This document shows, one piece after another, positions 1-6,617 of a stretch of DNA of 9,383 bases. Below the pieces are notes generated by a model. The model was not told where the DNA came from. It saw only the letters and a list, made by a program, of their open reading frames with translations, and did no database searches. The number at the start of each line of letters is the position of its first letter. The stretch's first letter is position 1. The stretch comes from Candidatus Bathyarchaeota archaeon (lineage in GTDB: Archaea; Thermoproteota; Bathyarchaeia; 40CM-2-53-6), in the NCBI GenBank assembly GCA_005882955.1, contig VBBB01000088.1, positions 13,141 to 22,523 on the forward strand, written 5' to 3'. The translations under genes were made by a program, and so were the position numbers.

Positions 1-1259
1 CAAAGGTTCCTGTCAACTCCTATGACGACTTTGCGATATGGTATACGCCAGGCGTTGCGGACCCGTGCCGAGAGATTCAGCATAATCCTGAGAAGGTGTA
101 CGATTATACTAACAAGTCGAACAGTGTGGCTATCGTAACGGATGGTACTAGAGTTCTAGGATTGGGTGATATTGGTCCTGAGGCTGGTCTGCCGGTGATG
201 GAAGGCAAGAGTCTTCTGTTCAAGTATCTGGGAGGCGTAGACGCCTATCCAATTTGTCTTGGAACAAAGGTTCCTGAAGAAATAGAGAATGCAGTCCGGT
301 GGCTGCAGCCTTCCTTCGGAGGAGTCAATTTGGAAGACATCTCGCAGCCAAAGTGCTTCGAAATTCTTGATGCGCTGAGGAGTGACTTGGGTATACCGGT
401 CTGGCACGATGATCAACAAGGAACCGGGACGGTCGTATGCGCTGGCCTGATGAATGCGTTGAAGATTGTTGGAAAGAAGATGAAGGATTCCATGATTTGT
501 ATGTTAGGAGCGGGGGCTGCGAGCATCGCGGTTGCAAGAATAATAGTTGAGGCAGGTGTCAATCCGGGGAACATAACTATGGTTGATAGTAAAGGGATCT
601 TGAGCAAGGATAGAACCGACCTGAGTGGGGACTTCAAGGCCAAATGGGACATGGCTCTCAAGACGAATCGAGAAGGACGAACCGGAGGGTTGAGCGAGGC
701 GATTAAGGGAGCTGATGCATTATTGGCCATGTCATCCTCTGGTCCGGGGGTGGTTTCCGGCAAACTCATCGAGACCATGAACGATGAGGCGATTGTTTTT
801 GCCTGTGCGAACCCGATTCCGGAGATCTGGCCTTGGGAGGCAAAGGAGGCGGGTGCAAGGATCGTTGCGACTGGTCGTTCGGATTTTCCTAATCAGGTGA
901 ACAATTCTATTGGGTTTCCCGCGATATTCCGGGGCACGCTTGACGTGAGAGCGAAGATGATTAGCGATGAAATGTGTATTGCAGCTGCGGGAGAGATCGC
1001 GAAGGTCGCAGAAGAGAATGGTCTCTCTGAGGATAGAATAATTCCGAGCATGAGCGACTGGGAACTCTTCCCCAGAGAGGCGGCCGCTGTTGGGGCTCAA
1101 GCCGTGAAACAACGCCTAGCGAGAACGAGGCTAACTAAGAAGGAGCTCTATGAGCGGGCAGTCGGCATGATCACTCACGCGCGCAAGTCTACTGAACTGC
1201 TCATGCGTCGAGGTCTTATCAAGAGCCTACCGCAGACTGCTCGCCGGAGAAGGAGATAG
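1..1259 (+). CDS. Malic enzyme (malate dehydrogenase, oxaloacetate-decarboxylating), 5'-truncated by window edge
   Basis: Oxidative decarboxylation of malate to pyruvate and CO2 with reduction of NAD(P)+, in the cytoplasm. The frame is open from base 3, so the gene starts outside the window; 418 residues are visible and the family's small form is only slightly longer, so perhaps 20-30 N-terminal residues are missing. Seen in visible-residue numbering: the YTPGVA motif with the catalytic-type Tyr near residue 14, GLGDIGPEAGLPVMEGK ending in the catalytic-type Lys at residue 69 (bases 207-209), the metal-binding LEDI and HDDQQGTG motifs, a Rossmann GAGAASIA loop, ACANPIPEIWP, and TGRSDFPNQVNN. 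The GTG at 96 lies inside these conserved blocks and is not the true start. The protein ends in five arginines, whose codons also supply the Shine-Dalgarno motif of the next gene. NAD versus NADP preference cannot be read from the sequence. Confidence 0.96.
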   Translation, partial: KVPVNSYDDFAIWYTPGVADPCREIQHNPEKVYDYTNKSNSVAIVTDGTRVLGLGDIGPEAGLPVMEGKSLLFKYLGGVDAYPICLGTKVPEEIENAVRWLQPSFGGVNLEDISQPKCFEILDALRSDLGIPVWHDDQQGTGTVVCAGLMNALKIVGKKMKDSMICMLGAGAASIAVARIIVEAGVNPGNITMVDSKGILSKDRTDLSGDFKAKWDMALKTNREGRTGGLSEAIKGADALLAMSSSGPGVVSGKLIETMNDEAIVFACANPIPEIWPWEAKEAGARIVATGRSDFPNQVNNSIGFPAIFRGTLDVRAKMISDEMCIAAAGEIAKVAEENGLSEDRIIPSMSDWELFPREAAAVGAQAVKQRLARTRLTKKELYERAVGMITHARKSTELLMRRGLIKSLPQTARRRRR

Positions 1260-1265
1260 GCGATC
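1252..1265 (+). promoter_or_regulatory. Shine-Dalgarno plus non-canonical ATC start of npdG
   Basis: GGAG at 1252-1255 is followed by a 7-nt spacer that contains the malic enzyme TAG stop (1257-1259), then ATC at 1263-1265. ATC lies exactly where NpdG homologues begin, three codons before the first Rossmann strand. No ATG, GTG or TTG occurs in this frame between the TAG and base 1560. The spacing is ideal for initiation at ATC. A sequencing error that turned ATG into ATC would look the same. Confidence 0.6.
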
Positions 1266-1946
1266 ACTCTCAAGATCGGAGTAATCGGCGGCACCGGGGA
1301 CGAAGGCTACGGCCTAGCCCTGAGATGGACGAAACACGGCTATGAAGTTATTATTGGATCGAGAGATGCGGACAAAGCCAAAGCGGCTGCAACAAAGATT
1401 CAGACAATTATAGGCAGCAGTTCTAGGGTCTATGGCCTCGTCAACCCGGAAGTAGCATCGAAAGCAGACATTCTAGTCATAACTGTTCCCTTCGCGGCGC
1501 TTCCTGACACCATCAAGTCGCTAAAATCTTCCATCAAGCCCGGGCAGATAGTAGTCAACGTGACGGTTCCGCTCGAAACCGCCGTCGGGGGCTCAGCGAC
1601 GCGGACAGTCGGGCTCTGGGATGGGTCAGCGGGAGAGTTCACTGCTAGATATCTGCCGAAAGGAACAAAGCTGGTCTCAGCATTCAACAACGTAAGCGCC
1701 GAACTATTGAACGATGTTTCCAAGCAAGTAGACTGCGACGTCTTAGTCTGCGGTGATGACGAGGATGCGAAGAAGGTCGTGCTAGAACTCGCCCTGGCGA
1801 TTCCGGGGGTTCACGGTGTGGACGCGGGACCCTTGAGTAATTCGCGTACCGTTGAGCAGCTAACCGCGCTTCTTGTCTCACTGAACATTCGATATAATGT
1901 CAAGACGGCCGGGTTGAGAATTACCGGCCTTCATTCAAGCACTTGA
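1263..1946 (+). CDS. npdG: F420H2:NADP oxidoreductase (F420-dependent NADP reductase)
   Basis: Transfers hydride between coenzyme F420H2 and NADP+ in the cytoplasm. The proposed protein has 227 residues, normal for the family. The N-terminal dinucleotide fold reads IGGTGDEGYGLAL (residues 8-20), followed by IIGSRDADKA near residues 30-39; the Ser-Arg after the second strand is the family's usual contact with the NADP 2'-phosphate. Later family blocks are VPFAAL, AFNNVSAELL and VDAGPLSNSRTVEQLT. It follows malic enzyme with a 3-nt gap and precedes the GTPase by 18 nt, so the three are probably co-transcribed. A start at GTG 1560 would remove the whole NADP-binding fold and is rejected. ATC 1263 is chosen because the homology begins there and a GGAG lies 7 nt upstream. 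The family call is strong; the start codon is less certain. NpdG implies an F420-using archaeon. Confidence 0.9.
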   Translation: MTLKIGVIGGTGDEGYGLALRWTKHGYEVIIGSRDADKAKAAATKIQTIIGSSSRVYGLVNPEVASKADILVITVPFAALPDTIKSLKSSIKPGQIVVNVTVPLETAVGGSATRTVGLWDGSAGEFTARYLPKGTKLVSAFNNVSAELLNDVSKQVDCDVLVCGDDEDAKKVVLELALAIPGVHGVDAGPLSNSRTVEQLTALLVSLNIRYNVKTAGLRITGLHSST

Positions 1947-1964
1947 TTTCTTCGTGGTAGTAAA

Positions 1965-3167
1965 GTGCAGGTTGGAATTGTAGGAAAGCCGAACGCGGGA
2001 AAAAGCACGTTCTTCAGTGCCGCCACACTGACGGTTGTACCGATCGCGAACTATCCTTTCACAACAATCAGGCCCAATCGGGGGATCTCGTATCTTCGAA
2101 CGAAGTGCGTCTGCAAGGATCTTGGGGTTGAAGATCAGCCTCGTAATTCTCGATGTATTGATGGTGAAAGGTTCATCCCTGTTGAACTGATCGACTGTCC
2201 GGGTCTGGTACCCGGAGCCTCTACGGGAAAGGGCCTCGGAAACCAGTTCCTAGACGACCTTCGGAAAGCAGACGCTTTGATCCATGTTGTCGATGCGTCG
2301 GGTTCGACGGATTCTGAGGGAAAACCTGTCACGGCGGGGAGTCACGATCCACTCGAAGACGTCAGCTTCCTTGAGACTGAGCTTGAGGCGTGGATGTACC
2401 AGATCCTCTCGAAGGACTGGGACAAGATCACGCGGAAGGGCAGTTTGACTGCTGAGGAGCTGGCCCAATCAGTCGCGGAAAGACTCAGTGGACTAGGTCT
2501 GAGAAAGTTTCAGGTCGAAGAAGGACTCAAGCAAGCCGGTCTTAACGAGAAGCCCGCGCAGTGGTCTCGTGAAGACACCATGCGTCTGGTTGGATTGTTA
2601 AGGAGAGAGTCCAAGCCAATGATGCTGGCTGCGAACAAGATCGACCTCCCCTCCTCCAAAAGCAATGTGCCACGGTTGGCGGCGAGGGGGAATCTTACAG
2701 TCGCTTCTTCGGCCGAGGCGGAACTCGCGTTGAGACGGGCGGCCGAGAAGGGCTTGATCTCTTACAAGCCTGGAGATTCAGATTTCTCTCCCGGAGCTTC
2801 CGTGAAGCTGACGTCGCAGCAAGAGGCTGCGCTCGAAATGATAAGGAAACAGGTGCTTTCGCCGAACGGTGCGACCGGGGTCCAAGAATGCATCAACTCT
2901 GCCTTCTTCAAGCTGCTAAACATCATAATTGTCTATCCGGTCGAAGATCCGGAACGATGGACCGACCATTCTGGGAATGTGCTGCCTGATGCGATCCTTG
3001 TTCAGAAGGGATCGACCTTGAAGGATCTCGCGCTCCGGATTCATTCGGACCTAGGCGAGCACATTCTGTACGGAGTCAACGCTAGAAGTGGAATGCGCCT
3101 CGGAGAATCATACGTCCTGAACCATGGGGATATTGTAAGCATCGTCAGCGCGTCCGGGCGTAAGTAG
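1965..3167 (+). CDS. OBG-family GTPase with C-terminal TGS domain (archaeal YchF-like)
   Basis: A translation-factor-type P-loop GTPase, probably acting with ribosomes or RNA; its exact role in archaea is not established. The 400 residues show G1 GKPNAGKST (7-15), a switch region NYPFTTIRPNRG (29-40), G3 DCPG (77-80), the archaeal block GNQFLDDLRKADALIHVVDASGS, G4 NKID (224-227), a helical insert between G3 and G4, and a TGS domain from about residue 322 to the end. Bacterial YchF ATPases have NxxE at G4. Here NKxD is kept, so GTP is the expected nucleotide even though databases often label such proteins 'redox-regulated ATPase YchF'. The GTG start at 1965 puts the P-loop seven residues from the N-terminus, as in relatives; a GTGGT stretch 6-10 nt upstream is a modest ribosome-binding site. 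It is the last gene of the + strand run and uses TAG as stop. Confidence 0.93.
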   Translation: MQVGIVGKPNAGKSTFFSAATLTVVPIANYPFTTIRPNRGISYLRTKCVCKDLGVEDQPRNSRCIDGERFIPVELIDCPGLVPGASTGKGLGNQFLDDLRKADALIHVVDASGSTDSEGKPVTAGSHDPLEDVSFLETELEAWMYQILSKDWDKITRKGSLTAEELAQSVAERLSGLGLRKFQVEEGLKQAGLNEKPAQWSREDTMRLVGLLRRESKPMMLAANKIDLPSSKSNVPRLAARGNLTVASSAEAELALRRAAEKGLISYKPGDSDFSPGASVKLTSQQEAALEMIRKQVLSPNGATGVQECINSAFFKLLNIIIVYPVEDPERWTDHSGNVLPDAILVQKGSTLKDLALRIHSDLGEHILYGVNARSGMRLGESYVLNHGDIVSIVSASGRK

Positions 3168-3233
3168 CCATACAAGGCGCTTCTGACCTCCCAAAGAGCT
3201 GTTTTGTGTCGCGAGGAGCAACTGCTTTTGACA

Positions 3234-3239
3234 TTTTTT
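3234..3239 (+). terminator. T-run terminator candidate for the malic enzyme-npdG-GTPase run
   Basis: Six T residues about 67 nt after the GTPase stop, preceded by another TTTT at 3226-3229. Archaeal RNA polymerase typically stops at such runs without needing a hairpin. The position, downstream of the last + strand gene, fits. Short runs are also common by chance. Confidence 0.4.
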
Positions 3240-3332
3240 CAGAGGGGGCCTCGCTGGTTGAAGCTGAACCGGGCGAGTCTTGTGAAATAAGGCGCAGAAT
3301 CAGCTGGTCGTCTGTTTTCGACATGGTGTAGC

Positions 3333-3354
3333 TCAACGTGCAGGTCAACGTGCA
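3333..3354. repeat. Tandem direct repeat of TCAACGTGCA
   Basis: TCAACGTGCA occurs at 3333-3342 and again at 3345-3354, a 12-nt period with a 2-nt spacer. The period is close to one helical turn and would suit side-by-side binding of a dimeric regulator, but no target promoter is visible nearby. It may be chance. Confidence 0.4.
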
Positions 3355-3365
3355 AACTGCGTGAT

Positions 3366-3492
3366 CTCAAATCGCCTGCCCCGATTCCGGATCAGGGGTT
3401 ATTCCGGGCGATTTGTCCGGTAAGAGAACCCGATAGATCTGTAGAGTTGTCGAGATTTGAGTAGGCCCCTCGGAGGGTCGAAAAGATTTTCG
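3366..3492 (+). other. Structured element with two mutually exclusive stems; possible non-coding RNA
   Basis: CAAATCGCC (3368-3376) is perfectly complementary to GGCGATTTG (3407-3415), and this 9-bp stem encloses a smaller hairpin (CCCC-GAT at 3379-3385 with ATC-GGGG at 3391-3398 around one bulged A). CTCAAATC (3366-3373), which shares six bases with the first arm, is also perfectly complementary to GATTTGAG (3454-3461), so both stems cannot form together. Two further hairpins follow: CCCT/AGGG (3467-3477) and CGAAAA/TTTTCG (3479-3492). A T8 run at 3506-3513 would end a + strand transcript. I recognise no RNA family. The region could be a small RNA, an attenuator-like element or a terminator cluster; the strand is assigned from the T8 run only. 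Confidence 0.35.
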
Positions 3493-3505
3493 CGGTGAAT
3501 GAGAA

Positions 3506-3513
3506 TTTTTTTT
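3506..3513 (+). terminator. T8 terminator candidate
   Basis: Eight consecutive T on the + strand, 14 nt after the CGAAAA/TTTTCG palindrome. This is the longest T run I see in the window. It would stop any + strand transcript of the structured element or readthrough from the GTPase gene, just before the converging - strand ORF ends at 3541. Confidence 0.4.
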
Positions 3514-3540
3514 CTTACAGATTCCAGCGTTTCAGCCCTA

Positions 3541-3885
3541 CTAGCCCAAGGCGACGTGCCCAGAACTGGACGAAAACGGATCGATACGATGCCTGGTCAG
3601 TCCATGAACATACCAGACACGACTTTCACGCCCATCAGCTTCAAGGGTTTTTGTCGAGAGCGTCTTCTCTCCCGAGTGATTGGTCCAGTGCGACAAGCCC
3701 TCCTCCAGTTCAGCCAAAGGCACGTCCGGGAACGCGGCGGTGAGCTGCTCGAAGGTTAACTCAGCCATCGGATTAAGATACGGATCGTCGAAGTGCTCTT
3801 CGAACACCCCGATTATTCGCTCCATTGGAAGAGCACGTTCAATAGCCGGGACATGATGATGTTTCATCTTAGATTGTTTCCCCAA
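3541..3885 (-). CDS. Small hypothetical protein, possibly winged-helix
   Basis: Not recognised as any family. The frame encodes 114 residues from TTG at 3885, or 108 from ATG at 3867; neither has a clear ribosome-binding site (GGGT 7 nt before the TTG, GGGG 12 nt before the ATG). The composition is protein-like, with amphipathic segments: MERIIGVFEEHF (about 21-32), TFEQLTAAF (44-52) and PLAELEEGLSHW (56-67), then a possible strand pair around SRVWYVHGL (87-95). Helix-helix-helix-hairpin order is compatible with a winged-helix fold, but this is inference from pattern only. No signal peptide or membrane segment is seen. It lies 137 nt after the glmU-like gene on the same strand, with no clear TATA box between them, so it could be read through from that operon. 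It might also be a chance ORF. Confidence 0.45.
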   Translation of the reverse strand: MGKQSKMKHHHVPAIERALPMERIIGVFEEHFDDPYLNPMAELTFEQLTAAFPDVPLAELEEGLSHWTNHSGEKTLSTKTLEADGRESRVWYVHGLTRHRIDPFSSSSGHVALG

Positions 3886-4022
3886 CGGTTTGACCCAGCC
3901 ACCTAAGAAGTCAGGGTTTCACAGTGATTTGGCGATTCTAGTACTCGGTCGTTGAAGTCAAAGTTTCTACTCTCTGGTCTGTTCGCCGCCGGGTGTGCCA
4001 TGTGAAACGAGGGATAGAACTG

Positions 4023-5267
4023 TCAGGATGCTTTGTACCTTGCGTTAGAAGGAACATCCCGGTCAACGATTGCCCCTGGTCCGACCCAGGCTCCCCGACC
4101 TACCTTGACCCCAGGAAAAATCGACACGTTGATCCCGGTCTTCGCCCCGTCTCCAAAAACGGCTCCAAGCTTCTTCCTCCCGCTGTTTACCCAGGAACCC
4201 CGGAGCTTTGACTTGATCTCGGCCTCGTCAAATCTGAGATTGGCGGTTATCGTGCCTGCTCCGAGGGAGCATCCCTCACCGAGGATACTGTCTCCAACAT
4301 AGGAGAGATGCGGGATTTTTGTGTTCTTCATTACGATGCTGTTCTTTATCTCGCATCCCGCGCCAACCTTCACATCGTCCCCTAGGGACGAATACGCTCG
4401 CAGGTAGGCGTTAGGACCTATCTGGCACCTCTTTCCCGCGTGAACCGGCCCCTCTAAATAAGAGCCTGACTTCACAAGCGACCCCTCCTCTAGAACTGCT
4501 AAGCCTCGAATGTGAACCCCCTTCTCTACCGTCCCTTTTGAAACGGGTCTCTCGGATTCTACAGCCCACTGGTTGGCTTCGAGCAGATCCCAAGGATAGC
4601 TGATGCCCAGCCATCTCCGTGAGCCTAGGTCCTGCGCATGCACGGGCACTCCATCGTTGATGAGAATTTTTAGAGCGTCAGTCAATTCCAATTCTCCCCG
4701 TGTCGACCGTTTCGTCTTTCTTATCGCGCTGAATATCGACTGGTCCATCAAGTAGATACCGGCGTTCACCGGCCCAGGTTCAGCCTTGGACGCCTTCTCT
4801 CGTATCTCTGTTACCAGGCCTCGTCTGGATTGCAGCTTGCCGAAAGGGGAAGAATCTTGAACATTGGCCGTTCCAATTGAGATGCCTTTGTTCCCTCTGG
4901 CTTTTGCCAAGAAGTTTCTGGGGACGCTGGTATCATAGTAGTCGTCTCCGTAGACGACTAGAAACGTGTCCTCGCCTTGTAGCTCTCGGCTACATGTTCC
5001 GAGAGCGTCTGCTGTTCCTTTCGGAGTTTTTTGATTAACGTATCTTATTTCTGAGCCAATGGCTTCTCCCTTTCCAAGTCTATCGCGGATCTTCTCGTTG
5101 CGGAATCCCACGACTAGGATTATTTGGCGAATGCCAGCAATTGCCAGCGCCTCCAAAGTTCGCTCTAGAATCGGTTTGTTGGCGATCGGGAGGAGTGGCT
5201 TTGGAGCGTCTTCGGTGAGCGGCCAGAGTCTCTCGCCTCGGCCCGCAGCCAAGACGACCGCCTTCAA
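4023..5267 (-). CDS. glmU: Bifunctional sugar-1-phosphate nucleotidylyltransferase / amino-sugar-1-phosphate acetyltransferase
   Basis: Predicted to make UDP-N-acetylglucosamine: acetylation of glucosamine-1-phosphate followed by uridylyl transfer. The 414 residues split into an N-terminal nucleotidylyltransferase domain (AAGRGERLWPLT at 7-18, PKPLLPI with Lys23, YGDDYY at 106-111, VNAGIY at 167-172, ELTDAL at 184-189) and a C-terminal left-handed beta-helix of hexapeptide repeats from about residue 240. His310, Tyr313 and Asn333, in HLSYVGDS and GAGTITAN, appear to match the acetyltransferase residues described for the Sulfolobus enzyme ST0452 (from memory, not aligned). The TTG start at 5267 directly abuts the TAA of glmM in the same frame. 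It is the only sensible start, giving the conserved MKAVVLAAG terminus, with GGGGAAGG just upstream. Coupling to glmM supports the pathway. Other sugar-1-phosphates may also be substrates, as in ST0452. Confidence 0.92.
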   Translation of the reverse strand: MKAVVLAAGRGERLWPLTEDAPKPLLPIANKPILERTLEALAIAGIRQIILVVGFRNEKIRDRLGKGEAIGSEIRYVNQKTPKGTADALGTCSRELQGEDTFLVVYGDDYYDTSVPRNFLAKARGNKGISIGTANVQDSSPFGKLQSRRGLVTEIREKASKAEPGPVNAGIYLMDQSIFSAIRKTKRSTRGELELTDALKILINDGVPVHAQDLGSRRWLGISYPWDLLEANQWAVESERPVSKGTVEKGVHIRGLAVLEEGSLVKSGSYLEGPVHAGKRCQIGPNAYLRAYSSLGDDVKVGAGCEIKNSIVMKNTKIPHLSYVGDSILGEGCSLGAGTITANLRFDEAEIKSKLRGSWVNSGRKKLGAVFGDGAKTGINVSIFPGVKVGRGAWVGPGAIVDRDVPSNARYKAS

Positions 5268-6608
5268 TTAGGCCTTCCCCGTCAGGACCCGTTTGACTAA
5301 AGAGAGCGTTTCTTTCATTATATGATTCGCCCTTGTTCGCTGCTTTGACTCAGTTGTAATCCGTATGACTGGTTCTGTGCCGCTCTCTCGGACCAAGACC
5401 CAAGAATCGTCAGAGCTTACCCGGACTCCAAACTTTGTCTCAATGGTGGAGTCCTTTCCGATAACTTTCTCAAGTTCTCGTGAGAGACTCGTTACTGAGC
5501 TCGCGGACATTTTCTTTGCGACACTGACGCTCTTCCGGACCATGAAGTATTCCGGAATCTCATTGACCGCTTCGGAGACTGAGAGATCAAGCGTTTCAAG
5601 TTGCTTGAGGTAAAGGAGCCCCGAGAGGATTCCGTCAGGACAGAGATTGTATTCTCCGTGAATCCAGGCGCCCGAAGGTTCACCCGCGAACGAGGCTCCT
5701 ACCTTTTTCATTTCGACTAGGAGCTTTGCGTCTCCTACTGGACCTCGCAAGAGTTTTGCTCCGTACTTGGTAGCGGCCTCCTCGATGGCCATAGAGGCAT
5801 CAACAGGGACGAGAAATGGCCCTTTCGACTTCCTTGCAAGGCAGATGATGTAGGAGCCGAGCACTCTATCTTGAAGAGGACAATTACCCTTCTCATCGAT
5901 TATGTAGACTCTGTCCCCGTCGCCATCGAACGCAACCCCGGCATCAGCGTTTGCCGCAGCCACTACCTTGCACAACGATGCTTCGCTATCTCTGGTAGGT
6001 TCAGAACCGCGACTCGGAAAATTCCCGTCTGGGAAAGAGTTCATCGCCGTGGCTTTTGTGGACGACTGACGGTATATTTCCGGGGCTAGCTGGCACGTCG
6101 CGCCGTTGCCAGGGTCCAGGACGATGCGCCATTCTTTTTCGAACTGTATGTGACTGAGACGCTCTTTGTACTCAGTTGGTTTTGCTGTCTCAATTTCGTG
6201 CAGTTTGACCTTTGGGTTTTTCGCCTTGCTCTTCGAGACGGTCCGAGAGCGAATGGTCTCGTCATCGAAAGTCTCGCCTTTCGAATTGAAGATCTTGAAC
6301 CCGTTGTATTCTGGAGGGTTGTGGCTCGCCGTTATCATGACCCCCCCTGATTCGTGAGTATGGCCAGACTGGTAGGCTAAGGCGGGTGTTGGGATCATGT
6401 CGTAGTCCGTGATCCGCGCGCCTTGCTCGAGTGCTGCGGAAAGGAACGCGGATCTTAGTACTGAGCTTGAGAGTCTTGGATCTCTCGCGAGTGCTAGCTT
6501 GAGACCGAGGTCGCGCGTTAGTATCTTGGCGAGTTCAAAAGCTGTGTCCGGGCCGATGGTTACACCATATTTGCCCCGGATTCCAGAGCTTCCGAATTGA
6601 AGCGTCAA
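5268..6608 (-). CDS. glmM: Phosphoglucosamine mutase (phosphohexomutase family)
   Basis: Interconverts glucosamine-6-phosphate and glucosamine-1-phosphate, feeding the glmU-like enzyme encoded next. The 446-residue length is normal. Seen: the N-terminal FGSSGIRGKYG (5-15), the active-site phosphoserine loop TASHNPPEYNG with Ser95, the Mg2+ loop DGDGDR (228-233), the sugar-binding GEPSG (309-313) and the phosphate-binding RESGTEP (407-413). All key residues are present, so the gene should be active. Glucose or mannose phosphate mutase activity cannot be excluded from motifs alone, but the adjacent glmU-like gene favours glucosamine. The TTG start at 6608 fits the usual few residues before FGSSGIRG. 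It is 9 nt after the S3Ae stop, and no good Shine-Dalgarno is seen, so translational coupling to S3Ae is likely. Confidence 0.92.
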   Translation of the reverse strand: MTLQFGSSGIRGKYGVTIGPDTAFELAKILTRDLGLKLALARDPRLSSSVLRSAFLSAALEQGARITDYDMIPTPALAYQSGHTHESGGVMITASHNPPEYNGFKIFNSKGETFDDETIRSRTVSKSKAKNPKVKLHEIETAKPTEYKERLSHIQFEKEWRIVLDPGNGATCQLAPEIYRQSSTKATAMNSFPDGNFPSRGSEPTRDSEASLCKVVAAANADAGVAFDGDGDRVYIIDEKGNCPLQDRVLGSYIICLARKSKGPFLVPVDASMAIEEAATKYGAKLLRGPVGDAKLLVEMKKVGASFAGEPSGAWIHGEYNLCPDGILSGLLYLKQLETLDLSVSEAVNEIPEYFMVRKSVSVAKKMSASSVTSLSRELEKVIGKDSTIETKFGVRVSSDDSWVLVRESGTEPVIRITTESKQRTRANHIMKETLSLVKRVLTGKA

Positions 6609-6617
6609 TCGGTTGGA

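Larger units (their letters stand above)
3168..3540. other. Intergenic region between converging gene clusters
   Basis: No convincing protein gene is seen. The stretch contains a T6 run (3234-3239), a 10-nt direct repeat (3333-3354), a set of possible RNA stems (3366-3492) and a T8 run (3506-3513). A - strand ORF of 67 codons at 3145-3348 lacks a ribosome-binding site and family features and is not annotated. No tRNA, rRNA or C/D-box signature was found by eye. Confidence 0.6.

Noticed and set aside
96..98. GTG as the malic enzyme start
   Set aside because: The 31 codons upstream encode conserved malic enzyme sequence, including the YTPGVA motif, so the true start is outside the window.
1257..1259. 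TAG read as pyrrolysine to fuse malic enzyme and NpdG
   Set aside because: TAG is the natural stop of five of the ten genes here, so it is not depleted. The GGAG-spaced ATC start explains the junction more simply. Not fully excluded.
1560..1562. GTG as the npdG start
   Set aside because: It would delete the whole N-terminal NADP-binding fold that is intact in the same frame upstream.
3168..3293. Frame stays open about 41 codons after the GTPase TAG, suggesting readthrough or a hidden C-terminal extension
   Set aside because: The TGS domain already ends at the usual place before the TAG, the extension has no recognisable features, and a T6 run lies inside it.
3145..3348. A 67-codon - strand ORF converging on the GTPase 3' end
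   Set aside because: No ribosome-binding site, Ser/Ala/Arg-rich tail without family features, and overlap with the GTPase stop region. It is more likely a chance ORF.
3495..3759. Two overlapping + strand ORFs opposite the small hypothetical gene
   Set aside because: Arg/Pro/Ser-rich translations typical of antisense shadows, and one starts next to the T8 run.
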